Shown piece by piece: positions 1-10,073 of a stretch of 64,000 nt of DNA. The stretch's first letter is position 1; each line of letters starts with the position of its first letter. The notes below the pieces were generated by a model. The model worked only from the letters and a program-made list of their open reading frames with translations, did not search any database and had not been told where the DNA came from. Both the position numbers and the translations under genes were made by a program. The stretch is from contig CM066043.1 in NCBI GenBank assembly GCA_033557465.1, positions 78,212,662 through 78,276,661 on the forward strand, read 5' to 3'. This DNA comes from Ichthyophis bannanicus (taxonomy: Eukaryota; Chordata; Amphibia; Gymnophiona; Ichthyophiidae).

Positions 1-1
1 G

Positions 2-720
2 GGACTCAATAGCCCCCAGAAGCGGCGGCAACTTTATAGAGAGGTCGCAAGGCTTGATTGGGAAGTGATCTTGCTCCAGGAAACACACCTGCTTAGGAAA
101 CATGAGAGCCTGATGAAAAATGCCCGTTACCCTCATCAATACTTTGGGTGCGCGAGGGGGGCCAAGGCGGGCAAGGCGGGCAAAAAGGGGGGGGCAGCGG
201 TCCTGCTTCGCCGGGACAGTACACTCAAGGTTGATAGGGTAGAGCGGGATGAGGCGGGCCGGGTGCTGGTACTGGGGGGGGAGTGGCAGGGTGAGCGGGT
301 TACCCTGGTAAATATCTATGCTCCTAATACGCAGCAAGCGGAATTCTGGGGAGAGGTGCGGGGTTTTTTATCTAGGCATGTCCAAGGGAAGTTAATTATG
401 GGGGGGGACTTCAATATTGCTTTACATCCTCGGTGGGATAGACAGGCGGGGGGGAGGGATGGGAAGGGGAAGGCCCGGAAGATTCTCAAACGTATTATAG
501 CTACACACTGTCTCAGTGATGTGTGGCGACAGCTACATGGTGGAAGTCGGGAGTATACTTTTTACTCTACTCCCCACGATAGCTATAGCAGGATTGACTA
601 TGTCCTGGTACCGGACGGGTGGCAGCCCCGGGTCCAAGAGGCGCAAATAGGGAATATCACGTGGTCAGATCATGCCCCGACCTGGGTGAGTGTGGGGAGC
701 TCTCGGGAAGGGGGGGGGGG
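2..720 (+). pseudogene. L1 ORF2 apurinic-type endonuclease domain
   Basis: This segment encodes the N-terminal endonuclease that nicks target DNA for target-primed reverse transcription. Visible family motifs in order are LLQETHL (metal-binding Glu), VNIYAPN, GGDFNIA, YSRIDYVLV and SDHAPTW (catalytic Asp-His), at the usual spacing. The frame is open from base 2. It breaks in the G homopolymer at about 709-720, where reading passes to another frame that carries the next domain. The domain itself looks intact, so the homopolymer shift is the first disabling change. Upstream codons are outside the window. Confidence 0.88.
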
Positions 721-2346
721 GTCCGTTTTTGGAGACTTAATGAGAGCTTGCTCCGGAATGCGGAGGTGGTGCAGGACGTGAAGGGGTGCTTGCGGGAGTA
801 CTGGGAGCTCAATGATACGGGGGATGTGGGAGAGGTGGGTCTATGGGAGGGGATGAAAGCAGTGGTGAGAGGGAGGCTGGTGATGTGGTCCTCTCGTCTT
901 AAAAAACGGAGACTGGCGAAAGAGGAGGTGCTCCAAGCTGAGATCCACCGGGTGACAGAACTATACCAAAGGCAGGGGATTAAGAGGGACCTTCGGCGCC
1001 TTAATCAGTTGCGGACGGAGCTGAGTAAGTTGCAGGTTGACGAGATCGGGTTCCAGCTGACGCGGTTACGGCAGCGATATTACGAATGGGGGGATAGAGC
1101 AGGGCGTTTACTGGCTAATAAACTACGGAAGCGGGAGGCTCAAACCTCGATCGGGGGGCTGGTTGGGGAGGCGGGGGAGATGTTGAAGACGGAGCGTCAG
1201 ATCGGGGAGCGCTTTTGTCAGTTCTACCGGGCCCTCTATAAGAAACCGGAGGGTGAGCGAGAAGGGGCTAGAGAGGCCTATCTGGATGGGGTGGAGTTGC
1301 GGTCCTTGGCTGAGGAGGCGACTCAAGCCTTAGAGTGCGACATTACCAGGGAAGAGGTGGTGCGGGTCCTGAAGGAGCTGCCGACAGGGAAAGCTCCGGG
1401 GTTGGATGGATTGACGGGGGCCTTTTATAAAGTTTTCCGAGAGGAGCTTTTAGACCGGCTGGTTCGGGTGGTTAATGGGGTACAGAGGGATGGCGGAGGT
1501 CTGTCCGCGGATATGCTCACCGCGGGAATCACGGTGCTGCCTAAAGCAGGCCGAGACCCGCTATACTGTGAGTCGTATCGGCCCATCTCCTTACTGAATG
1601 TAGATGTTAAAATAATTGCTAAAGTACTGGCCAATCGATTGGCGCCGTTGATGCCTGGGTTAATTGGGCTTGACCAAACCGGATTTATCCAGGGGCGGCA
1701 AGCATCGGACAATATCAAGAGGGCGCTAGAGGTTGTCTGGGGACTGCAGGCTCAGGGGGTAGAGGCCATGCTGCTGTCGGTTGACGCCGAAAAGGCCTTT
1801 GACAGGGTGGATTGGGGCTTCCTCTTTCTTACAATGACGCGGATGGGTATAGGTCCCAAGTTCTTGCGATGGGTGCAGGCTTTATATAGGGGTCCTCTGG
1901 CTAGGGTTAAAATTAATGGGCGATACACGGGGACCCTGGCACTGGAGCGGGGGACTCGACAGGGCTGCCCGATGTCCCCTCTTCTTTTTGCTATTGCTAT
2001 CGAACCCTTAGCATGCGCCATCCGGGCCAATGGTCGGGTGCAGGGACTTCAGCAGGGGGATGAACATCATAAGATCTCGCTCTTTGCGGATGATGTCCTT
2101 TTGGCAGTTACACAGCCCGAGGACTCTTTACCCGTCATCCTGGAACTGCTGGGGCAATATGGGGAGGTGTCTGGGTTCAAAATGAACCCCGACAAGACGG
2201 AGGCCCTGAACTTAACACTGACGGAGGCCCGCCTGGCGGGGATCAAGAGGGCATACCCCTTTCGGTGGAAAGAGGGGGCCATTCGCTACTTGGGGGTCAA
2301 TATTACCCCGAAGCCCAGCGGGCTCTATCTAGCTAATTATAGTAAA
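710..2346 (+). pseudogene. L1 ORF2 reverse transcriptase domain
   Basis: The segment continues ORF2 in a new frame and carries the reverse transcriptase. A charged linker is followed by RT blocks: LPTGKAPGLDGL, SYRPISLLNVD, QTGFIQGRQASDN, SVDAEKAFDRVDW (first catalytic Asp), GTRQGCPMSPLLF, SLFADDVLL (FADD catalytic pair) and GFKMNPDKTEAL. All core blocks are present in order, so catalytic residues are retained. The frame is lost near 2341-2347 at an AAAA run. Continuation of the thumb (KEIERDLQLWGGYEVSW) lies in the neighbouring frame, consistent with one extra base. Confidence 0.9.
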
Positions 2347-3771
2347 ACTATGGAAGGAGATAGAGCGGGACCTTCAGTTGTGGGGAGGGTATGAGGTCTC
2401 CTGGCTAGGCCGGATAGCTGTTGTAAAAATGAATATTCTCCCGCGCATACTCTACTATTTTCAGGCGTTGCCAGTGGCAATTCCTGGAACACACATGCGA
2501 CGTCTACAGCGGCAGGTGAATCAGTATATCTGGCGGAGGCGCCCCCCCGGATTGCGAGTGCCGTCCTTTATCGGCGGCGGGAGGAAGGGGGTTTGGGAGT
2601 CCCCAACTTGCAGGCTTACTACTGGGCCGCCCAGGCACGGCATGTGATGGATTGGAGGGGTGGGGGGGAGGGAAAGACTTTTGTTGCCCTGGAACGGCAC
2701 AGTGGCCGGGGTGGGTCCTTAGAGGGGCTCCCTTGGATGGGTCAGGGGGAGCGGGGGTTAGGGGACGGTGATAGTCCGTATGTGCGACATGTGCTCCGGG
2801 AGTGGGACAAGGCTAGGAAGGGGGTTGGGGAGGTTGGGGGGCGGGGTTTCTCGTTGATGCGGGAATTGTGCCAAACGGCGGACTTCCACCCGGGGAGGGA
2901 GGGGGGTTGTTATCGGCGGTGGGCGAAGGGGGGCCTGCGCTGTTTCTACCAGTTTCTAGATGGGGGCGAGTGGGTACCGTTTGTGTCCTTGCAAGAACAA
3001 TATGGGCTAAGGGAAGGGGACCGATTTTATTATGGGCAGGTAGTTTCCTTCCTTCGGCAGAAGCTTGGGAAGGAGGGGATGGTCCGGGACTATACCCCCT
3101 TAGAGACGGTTTGGTATGGGAAGCGGATGTCCCCAGGGCTTACCTCGGCCCTCTATCGGGCGCTGCAGGGGCCCTTGAGGGGGAAACATCGGTACCAACA
3201 AGAGTGGGAAAGGGACTTGGGAGTGGAGCTGGACGAGGGGCAATGGAAGCAGGTGTACGACCAGTTGCGGCTGATGCCTTGGTCGATAGCCATCAGGGAG
3301 AACTGGTGCAAGGTGACCATGCGGTGGTACTATACTCCGGACCGCTTGCATAGGATGTTCCCTGGGGTGTCTAACCTGTGCTGGCGGGGATGTGGGGAAG
3401 TGGGCACATTTTATCATATATGGTGGACGTGCCCGACCATTCAGCTTTATTGGGGGCGGATCCAGCGGTGGGTTGCAGAGGTGGTGGGTCGGGAGGTACG
3501 GCTTGACCCGGGAGGGTTTTTGCTAGGGTGGTGGAGGGAGGGGGGGCCCGAAGGGGACCAGAGACAGATACAGGCATGCTTGAGTGTGGCCCGCTGTGAG
3601 CTGGCTTATCGCTGGCGACAGAGGGAAGCGCCTCAGGTGGGGTCTTGTGTGGAGCGCTTGCGACAGGTGTATTTGATGGAAAAGTTGACCGCAGCGCGGC
3701 GACACCGGGTGGACACTTTTGACCAAAGGTGGGAAAAGGTATGGAGCTATCTCAGCAAAGATACCCAGTAA
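2347..3771 (+). pseudogene. L1 ORF2 C-terminal region with Cys/His motif
   Basis: This is the post-RT part of ORF2. It starts in one frame (WLGRIAVVKMNILPRILYYF, a typical L1 thumb sequence) and shifts again near 2565-2575, before GVPNLQAYYWAAQARH. The long C-terminal frame then runs to a stop at 3769-3771. Around 3378-3435 it contains CWRGC followed by H and C at the spacing C-x3-C-x7-H-x4-C, matching the L1 C-terminal Cys/His motif needed for RNP function in this clade. With this frameshift the element has three visible frame breaks in ORF2. Confidence 0.85.
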
Positions 3772-4080
3772 TTGGAGGGGGGCAAGGTGGGGAGGGGGGT
3801 CCGGGCTGGCTAGAGGAGGAGGGGGTGGGGGGGGTCCGGGGGGGGGGCGGAGGCGCTGGGGGTAGGGTGGAGGGGGGATGAGGGGGGGATAGGGGGGGTG
3901 GACCAGAGCTGTGGGTAACTAGGATGGCTAACGGTTAAAATCTCTCACAATAAAGTGCTGGCCCTGCAGGGAAGTGGGGGCTCACTAGTTGGCTGCTCAC
4001 TGTATTGAATTTTGTCTATGTATTGAACTTTGTCTATATTTTCCTGCAGAGTGCTTGTTGTTTGTTTTCTATTCATTGTG
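3772..4080 (+). other. G-rich 3'UTR of the L1
   Basis: There is no open frame here. The first 130 bases are extremely G-rich on the plus strand, with many runs of four or more G, a composition seen in many L1 3'UTRs and able to form G-quadruplexes. It then becomes AT-rich before the polyA signal. Its position between the ORF2 stop and AATAAA identifies it as untranslated region. Confidence 0.8.
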
Positions 4081-4121
4081 AATAAAAACTTTAAATATTA
4101 AAAAAAAAAAAAAAAAAAAAA
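4081..4121 (+). terminator. L1 polyadenylation signal and A-tail
   Basis: AATAAA at 4081-4086 is followed 13 bases later by an uninterrupted run of 22 A (4100-4121), the reverse-transcribed polyA tail that marks the 3' insertion boundary. The target duplication cannot be checked because the 5' end is outside the window. Confidence 0.9.
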
Positions 4122-4320
4122 GGGATGTACATGTTCAGTGATATTGCAGACACTCAGCTGTGCAGTGGTGAGTTAGTAATATGTTTGGGGTTTGTATTTT
4201 CATGCAGGTTTCTTTTTCCAGGGAATATTGACATCAACAATGACAACACATTATGCTTTCCCCCTCGTAGCACTGCCACTATAAAATTAACACTTTTTCT
4301 CTCCTTATTTATGGTCAGGA
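4122..4320. other. Unassigned stretch
   Basis: About 200 bases between the L1 tail and a CR1 remnant. I see no recognisable coding motif, terminal repeat or RNA gene. An open frame of about 80 codons here has no family features and I regard it as chance. Confidence 0.5.
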
Positions 4321-4450
4321 AAAGTTATAGGTATAGAAACACGATGGCAAATAAAGATCATACGGTCTAGCCAGTCTGCTCTTCCATACCAACTACTAAG
4401 CTCTAGAGTCCCTTTTTTCCCTTTAGAGATTGTCTGTGTTTGTCCCTTGA
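4321..4450 (-). mobile_element. CR1-type 3'UTR remnant
   Basis: The stretch containing GATGGCAAATAAAGATCATA and, further on, CCAGTCTGCTCTTCC resembles the 3' end of the CR1 copy at 27.6 kb (ATGACGGCAGATAAAGACC ... CCAGTCTGCCC). It is in the orientation of a minus-strand element and is cut off by the Gmr1-like sequence. It is too short and diverged for a subfamily call. Confidence 0.5.
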
Positions 4451-4453
4451 AGG

Positions 4454-4862
4454 TTGCTCTATTGCTTGGAGGATCTCGCATGGAAATGGCTACAACCAGA
4501 AGAAAAGACTGGGCCTGAGACAGCCAAGAGTGTGCTCTTGAAGCAGTTTTTGGAGGGCTTGACTGCCCCAATGAGACACTGGGTACGTCAGCACTGCAAA
4601 CGTACACTAGAGAGTGCACTGGAAATATCCATGGGGTACCATGAAGCCTAGCCAGTGACTGAAGTGGACAGTGAGAAGGGGAAGAAGTCACCCATTAGCC
4701 CAGAAGGACAGAAGGGGTAGCTCGAACGGATGTTGGCTCCCAAGTTCTGACCCCCAAAGTAATCTCCTAAATGAGGCCATGGCCCCAGCCATGACTCCTT
4801 CACCTGTTTTAAATGTGGAGCCTGGGGACACTTTACTTGGGAATATCCCCTGGGTAAAAAAA
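4454..4862 (+). pseudogene. Gmr1-like gag remnant: SCAN-like domain and zinc knuckle
   Basis: An open segment (4454-4651) encodes LLKQFLEGL ... MRHWVRQH ... ESALEISMGYHEA, which matches the helix pattern of SCAN domains and of the capsid C-terminal domain of Gmr1-like elements. In that family this domain assembles the capsid lattice. About 50 codons downstream, near 4802-4850, is CFKCGAWGHFTWEYP, a CCHC zinc knuckle whose last Cys has become Tyr. Frames are broken between the two parts. Assignment of the SCAN-like part is by eye and should be confirmed with a profile. Confidence 0.7.
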
Positions 4863-4889
4863 AACCCATGGAGGTCAACCTAACCACAC

Positions 4890-5097
4890 CTGCACTTTTG
4901 TGGACAGTCCTCACCCGGGGGCAGAGAACTTTGTGATTCCTGTGGAGCTTGAGGGGACCAACTTCCAGGCTTTGATAAACTCTAGAAGTGTCCGGATCCT
5001 CATTCGCTGGGAAACAGTAACCTGATTTCAAATTGACTATGTAAAGACGGTAACACTGGCCTGTGTGCATAGATACCAGAGGCAGTATCCAAAAATA
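4890..5097 (+). pseudogene. Gmr1-like aspartic protease, first half
   Basis: The segment reads FVIPVELEGTNFQALINSRS followed by VRILIRWE. The A-L-I-D-S-G active-site motif of retroviral-type proteases is degenerate here: Asp is replaced by Asn and Gly by Arg. VKTVTLACVHRYQRQYPKIA follows and is cut by the L2-like LINE. The matching continuation resumes at 9311, so the two halves flank the insertion. Confidence 0.65.
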
Positions 5098-5103
5098 GCT
5101 GAC

Positions 5104-5506
5104 CCCCCGACGGACATCAGGTGAGGGAGCGGGAAGGAGATCCCCTCCCCGTTCAAACACCCGAGGCCAATCAGGGCCTCTAATGAGGGAGTTGAAAAGC
5201 AGCAGCGCCATCGGGCACCATTTCCAGGCAGACGGCCCCCCGACGGACATCAGGCGAGGGAGCGTGAAGGAGATCCCCTCCCCGCTCAAATGCCCGAGGC
5301 CAATCAGGGCCTCCAATGAGGGAGTTGAAAAGCGGCAGTACCATCGGGTGCCATTTCCAGGCAGCCAGCCCCCCGACGGACATCAGACGAGGGAGTGGGA
5401 AGGAGATCCCCTCCCCGCTCAAATGCCCGAGGCCAATCAGAGCCTCCAATGAGGGAGTTGAAAAGCGGCAGCGCCATCAGGCGTGCCTGCGCCTGGCAGG
5501 CCCACA
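5104..5506 (+). repeat. Three tandem 133-bp monomers
   Basis: The word CGACGGACATCAG recurs at 5108, 5241 and 5374, exactly 133 bases apart, and the rest of each unit is about 90 percent alike by eye. The third unit diverges near 5480. Their place at the 5' edge of the L2-like element, flush with the interrupted protease, suggests 5'UTR promoter monomers comparable in layout to those of rodent L1. Function is inference. Confidence 0.85.
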
Positions 5507-5639
5507 CTTGAGGGCCTCGCCAGAGGGCCTTTTGGCGTGGCCCTTAGGCGGGGAACACATTCAAACCTGAAACAACATCATAGTCTCGGCCTCTCAAGCT
5601 CCACAGCGCAACCATCGTAAAACCCCTCGACACCATGCC

Positions 5640-6414
5640 CCTTGGTACTCCTCCCACCTCAAAAGTCAGAAACGACTACTTAGAAAACTAGAGCGCAGTT
5701 GCAGAAAAACTAAAGACCCACACCTGCTGACCATCTACCGTGACCAGCGTGCATTATACTCCACCAACACGCTCAACGCCAAACAGGAACACCACAGCAA
5801 CTTACTCCTCCGAGTCATAAACAAACCCAGAGAACTCTTTCAACTCATCAGAAATCTCACAAGCAACCCATTTCAGCTGCACCAAGAAGACGTCATCCTC
5901 CCCCAAGTGATGGCAGACTTTCTCGTAGCTAAACACAACCATCCCACCCCTTCTATCCTATCCATTCCACCGAACATCCTCTCATCCTCCTCAACCCAGC
6001 TTTGGACCTCCTTCCGTAATATCCATCCAGAAGAACTCCAGAACATCATCACCCTCATCAACAACACCACCTCCCCCATAGATCCTTGTCCAGTAACATG
6101 GATCAAACAAACAAAAAACGTGATGCTTCCACACATCTCTACTATCCTCCATGCATCCCTCAACCAAGCCTACCTCCCCCCTTCACTCAAGCAAACCTCC
6201 ATTAGACCTCTTCTGAAGAAACCCAACCTGGATCCTACTTCACCTGCATCTTACAGACCCATTGCCAGCATCCCATTTCTCTCCAAAATCATCAAAAAAA
6301 GCAGTGCAAATTCAACTTCAGGAGCACCTGGACCGATTTGCCCCACTTAACAACAACCAGCATGGATTTCGCCCATATCACAGTGCGGAAACCCTCCTCA
6401 CCTCCCTTCTTAAC
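5640..6414 (+). pseudogene. L2-like ORF2, post-endonuclease linker and RT N-terminal part
   Basis: The continuous frame shows HLKSQKRLLRKLERSCRK, LFQLIRNLTSNP, the linker, and then RT block LLKKPNLDPTSPASYRPIAS followed by HGFRPYHSAETLLTSLLNTL. It is interrupted after LLNTL by LTR-like unit A, and the reading frame continues in phase after that unit, at 7796. There is a one-base shift near 6300 in an AAAAAA run. The active-site Asp lies in the downstream half. Confidence 0.75.
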
Positions 6415-6418
6415 ACAC

Positions 6419-7795
6419 TGTCACCACCAGGTGGGCAGACTGCCTCCTGGCTAGCAGGCCTGCGTCTGGTGGCAAGAAATATAGTTGCACGCCTCGAGTG
6501 GTAAAGGCAAATTAGGATTTATTCCCCTCCCGGGGTCGGATCATTCAAAACAACAAAACACAAGTACTCAAAATAAATAAGCCATGGTTGCTGGCAAAAA
6601 CATAAAGGAATAAACAGAACAATTTCTTCTTGCTTCAAAGGAAATTAGGCATTCAAATACAGGAGCTATAGTGTTTTCTTCTCTCACACTATACAGCTCT
6701 GACTAGCACAAAGATCCTATTTTATCTGATAAAATCAGTGTGCAATCCATCGGGTCACCATAGCTAGAACAGTCACTGAATGTATCAATTATCATCGGTT
6801 CCTGCAAACTCTCAGAACCTTCCTTATTATACTCTGCTTGCAAATTCCCCTGTGCCGTGCCGTCACAGTACTTCCTGGCAGCACTTTCTCTAGGGCTGGA
6901 ATAACTGCCCTGGTATTCTTTCGCGTCTGGGAGAGAGAGAAGCCACCCCTCAGGGTTCTTATAAACTCTTCCTAGTATCAGGTTTTAGCCTACGTGGCTT
7001 TCTCTGACTCTTAGGGCTTTCTATAATGTCCTCTTCTGACATACATACATCTTCTGGGTAATGTCTGTCTTTCACTGGAGGTTTCACTTGCCCTTGGCTC
7101 AGCTCTCTGTTTGAATCCTTCTGTGGGGAGTAACAACCCTGTCCCCACCTTGGACTTCCTGCACGAGGCTGCTCCACATTCACTCTATCAAAACTTTTAT
7201 CATTCACCACTCTTAGCTTCCCACTATAATCACTCTTCAGGTCACAGCTCCCTGATACATACGGTTTTGCCTTTTGCTTCCATTCACTCTGGCTGTAACG
7301 TAGCCTTCGTGTTCCACAGGGTTTGTAATCAAGAGAACACTCACACCTGCTCTCTGCTTCTGTTAGCTGCTTCCTTCTGTAGGACTCTGGGTAGCTGCTC
7401 GTGTGAATCCTTCCTGGCTCTGGCTCTGACTCACTTCCTGGGTCAAAGTGGGAAAGCCTTCCTGCTTCCTCTCGGCCAGCTGCTTCAGGTAAATCAGCTT
7501 GTTCTAACAGCTCTCTCCGTTTAGCCAATTCTCTCTGCTCTTCTTCATGCTGTTCTAACCCTGTGTTCCCTGCACTGTCCTTATAAGGGCTGTAAGCTCT
7601 TCCCCTTCTCAGGTGTACGCTATCAGGAACTAGGGCATGCTTCCCAGCTGAGTGTTTTTTCAGACCTCGTGGCTGCATTTGTTTCTGTTGTCCCTGACAA
7701 CAGCTGCTCACATGGTCTGTTTTCCTGTCAGCTTCAGGACTGAAATGCCGTGAATCTTGTGCTTTTAAGGTATAAAATGGGGCTTCTTCATCACA
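6419..7795 (-). mobile_element. LTR-like coding unit, copy A
   Basis: The minus-strand unit starts TGTGATGAAG and ends CCTGGTGGTGACA, with TSD ACAC on both sides (6415-6418 and 7796-7799). Removing it restores the L2 reading frame exactly, so both ends are certain. In element orientation it has TTATAAGG near +210 and AATAAA near +1280, and GGAGGGGAATAAATCC resembles the same region of copy B. No internal retroelement region or second LTR is present. See the shared-family finding for comparison with the other six copies. Confidence 0.88.
6703..7790 (-). pseudogene. Unit A protein: charged, with MDCT tail
   Basis: A 288-codon frame (stop at 6959) covers most of the unit. It is rich in Arg, Ser, Glu and Lys, with no recognised fold. 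The end of this frame (DVCMSEEDI ... SQRKPRRLKP) aligns by eye with copy B (DICMWEEGD ... SREKPLRFKP). After a frameshift the family tail appears: EPMIIDTFSDCSS ... GDPMDCTLILSD, ending in a TAG at 6703-6705. The first part of the frame is open into the flanking L2, so the true start is unknown. Function unknown. Confidence 0.6.
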
Positions 7796-8970
7796 ACACT
7801 CATAATTGGCACAGAAAAACCCCACTCAGGTTATATCCTACTGTTCCTGGACATATCTGCAGCTTTTGACACAGTATCCCACCAGATCCTCATCAATCAA
7901 CTCTGCACCATCGGCATCCGAGGCAACCCCCTACAATGGTTCCACTCCTACCTCACCCAACAAACCCAACAAGTGAGAACTGGAAACCAGTCATCATCAC
8001 CATTTACCCTTCCCCAAGGAGTACCTCAAGGATCGGCCCTCTCCTCCCTCCTCTTCAACATCTACGTCAAGCCCCTCTGTCACATCCTCCAAAGTCTCAA
8101 TGTCAGATACCAGCTCTATGCGGATCACATAATGATCTTCACCCCATTCAACACCACCTCCCCTGACTACTCCACCATTGCTACCTGCTTCACAGAGGTC
8201 ACTGCATGGCTACAGCTGCACAATCTCACAATCAACTGCAGCAAAACAGAGCTTCTCCACATCTCTAGAGATCCCAGCTTCAACCCCCCACAGAGCATCA
8301 AACTGGGTAACACTGAAATACAAGACAAACCTCAGATCAAGTACATTGATGTAACCCTGGACCACTTCTTGAACTTCCAACCACATATCCAAATCATCAC
8401 TGAAAACATCTAACAAAATCAAAACCCTGCGTATCCTCTGTCCTCTTCTACCCTACAATAGCTTCCGTACAGTCTGTCAAGCCTCCATCATCCCTCTCAT
8501 CGACTACTGCAACTCCATCCTACAAGGACTACCTAAGACCACCATCGTCCCCCTACAGCTAGCCCAGAACACAGCTGCACATCTCATTGCTGGAGCAACC
8601 AGGCATTCCCACATCACACCTATACTGAAATCTCTATGCTGGCTACCATTTGCATACCGCATCAGGTTTAAGACCATCATCCTCACCCACAGAGCCCTTT
8701 CCAACCTTACGGCGGAACAGCTACAACTACTAATCGAGCACCCCAAAAACAACAGACTCAGGTGCCAAAACACAGAAAACCTCCTCTCTCTTCCCACACA
8801 GAGCTCCAAAAAACCTCAACGCACCTGCACAAAAGCCTTCCAGTTCTACGCCCCTAACATCTGGAACAAACTATCCCCTACCATACGGGCTATCCAATCC
8901 CACACCCTCCTCAAGAAACACCTCAAGACTTTTATTTTCAAAGAACATTTTAATGCATCCACTGCCACAA
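7796..8970 (+). pseudogene. L2-like ORF2, RT catalytic and C-terminal part
   Basis: The frame resumes after unit A with SGYILLFLDISAAFDTVSH (first catalytic Asp), then TLPQGVPQGSALSSLLFNIY and QLYADHIMIF, where the expected YADD has become YADH. NCSKTELLHI and IKYIDVTLDHFLNFQPHI follow. After a frameshift near 8412 come LPLIDYCNSILQGLP-like and WLPFAYRIRFKTI sequences typical of the L2 C-terminus. The YADD change and frameshift make it inactive. Confidence 0.8.
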
Positions 8971-9310
8971 ATCCCTCGCAAGATTTTACCCTGAGCCCTC
9001 TCAACATGTCTACCACTCACCCCCCCTAACCCTCCTGCACTCCTCACCATTACCACATCCCCCTACTCCCCTCACACAGCCCTTTCCCCAATTAGACAAA
9101 TTCAACACCTCACCACACAGACTCCAGGCCACCTGTAAATAGTTACTTTTTGTACTTTTGTTCCATGTAACGTTGTATCATCTATACCAAAGTTACCTGT
9201 ACATAGTTTTAACCGTTCCATGTAAACGTTCCTTTTTTGTTCAATGTAAACCATTTTCCCTTGCAGAAAAACGGTATATAAAATCTGTTAAAGAAATAAA
9301 TAAAAAAAAG

Positions 9311-9790
9311 CTCAGGTTTTACTTAAGATTCCAGCCGGGCAAGCCACATTTGAGGTCATAGTGCTGCCATGACTACCATATCCAGTGGTGATTGGCTGAG
9401 ACCACCCAGACTTCAAAGCAATATGGGTCCGGCTGACTGATGGCTCTGCTAAGTTGGACCAGGAAGATCTCCCAGAATTCTTCCCCCTGGAAGACCTGGA
9501 TCTATATGTCAAAATTCCCAAGCCTGCTAAGTCCTGGAGTCAGAATCACCAAGAAAAGCTACATTACCAACAGAATCTGGGGATGGCTATGGGGGAGGGA
9601 TCCAGGGAGGAAGCACCTAGGGAAGAAACCCCTGGGGATAGCTAAGGGCTCAGCGGTAGTGACCCAAATACAGTTGTCCCCTTCCCAGAGTGGGGGCTAG
9701 GGGAAGACCCAGGGAGCTTCAGGAGGGCCTAGCAACAGAATGAGTCCTTTAAACATGCCCAAGTGTGGATTTTGGAAATGGATGGGGTTC
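9311..9790 (+). pseudogene. Gmr1-like protease second half and linker
   Basis: Directly after the L2 tail the reading AQVLLKIPAGQATFEVIVLP ... PYPVVIGWDHPDF completes the aspartic protease (a hydrophobic strand plus an I-I-G-R-D-like motif). A Glu/Pro-rich linker follows (DQEDLPEFFPLEDL). It confirms that the element at 4451-5097 and this one are the same copy split by the LINE. Stops near 9440 and 9640 break the frame. Confidence 0.65.
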
Positions 9791-9794
9791 CAGT

Positions 9795-10070
9795 AGATTT
9801 CTATGTTTTTTCTATACTGCCCCTTCCATAGATCAGGGGTGGTTTACATGAACAAAACAAATACAGGGAACATGTTTGCAAACAGTGATACATTTAACTA
9901 TATACATAGTAGCTTTCACTCTAAAGCATAGCAGAAGATGGTTAACAACTAGCTATTTACATGGTAACTGTTACATTATGTACATGTTAAAGGGGGTATA
10001 TGCTGAGGGGGGTCACTGTTTCTGTGGGGGAGTTGGGGGAAAGGTGCTAGTGTTGCTTCAGGTGGTATTA
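9795..10070 (-). mobile_element. L2 3'-end fragment
   Basis: TTCTATACTGCCCCTTCCAT ... GATCAGGGGTGG ... TTTACATG is the reverse complement of the L2 3'UTR end also present at 30.66 kb, in the minus orientation. It interrupts the Gmr1-like element between protease linker and integrase. The exact right edge is unclear. Confidence 0.65.
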
Positions 10071-10073
10071 TTA

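Larger units (their letters stand above)
2..4121 (+). mobile_element. Tx1-like L1 LINE, 5' part outside the window
   Basis: One LINE reads from the window edge to a polyA tail. The order is APE-type endonuclease, reverse transcriptase, C-terminal zinc-knuckle region, G-rich 3'UTR, AATAAA and A-tract. The first visible residues (GLNSPQKRR) resemble the start of L1 ORF2, so only a few codons of ORF2 plus any ORF1 and 5'UTR lie upstream. The RT has FADD at the catalytic site, and the C-terminal motif is of the L1 type. Assignment to the Tx1-like branch rests on overall motif style and is less certain than assignment to L1. At least three frameshifts show it is inactive. Confidence 0.9.
5098..9310 (+). 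mobile_element. L2-like LINE with tandem 5' monomers, inserted in Gmr1 protease
   Basis: The element begins with three 133-bp direct repeats and continues with a LINE frame starting after the endonuclease (PWYSSHLKSQKR). It carries RT blocks and ends in a 3'UTR finishing with CGGTATATAAAATCTG and an AATAAATAAA tail at 9270-9310. The protease reading frame of the host element resumes exactly after this tail, which fixes the boundaries. Flanks share AGCT, a possible short target duplication. The endonuclease is missing although a 5' repeat region is present, so the copy is internally deleted. A 1377-bp LTR-like unit sits at 6419-7795. RT motifs (LLFLDISAAFDTV, LPQGVPQGSALSS) favour the L2 group. 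Confidence 0.78.

Noticed and set aside
2868..3353. 161-codon alternative frame in the L1
   Set aside because: Overlaps the genuine C-terminal ORF2 frame in a GC-rich stretch; no conserved motif.
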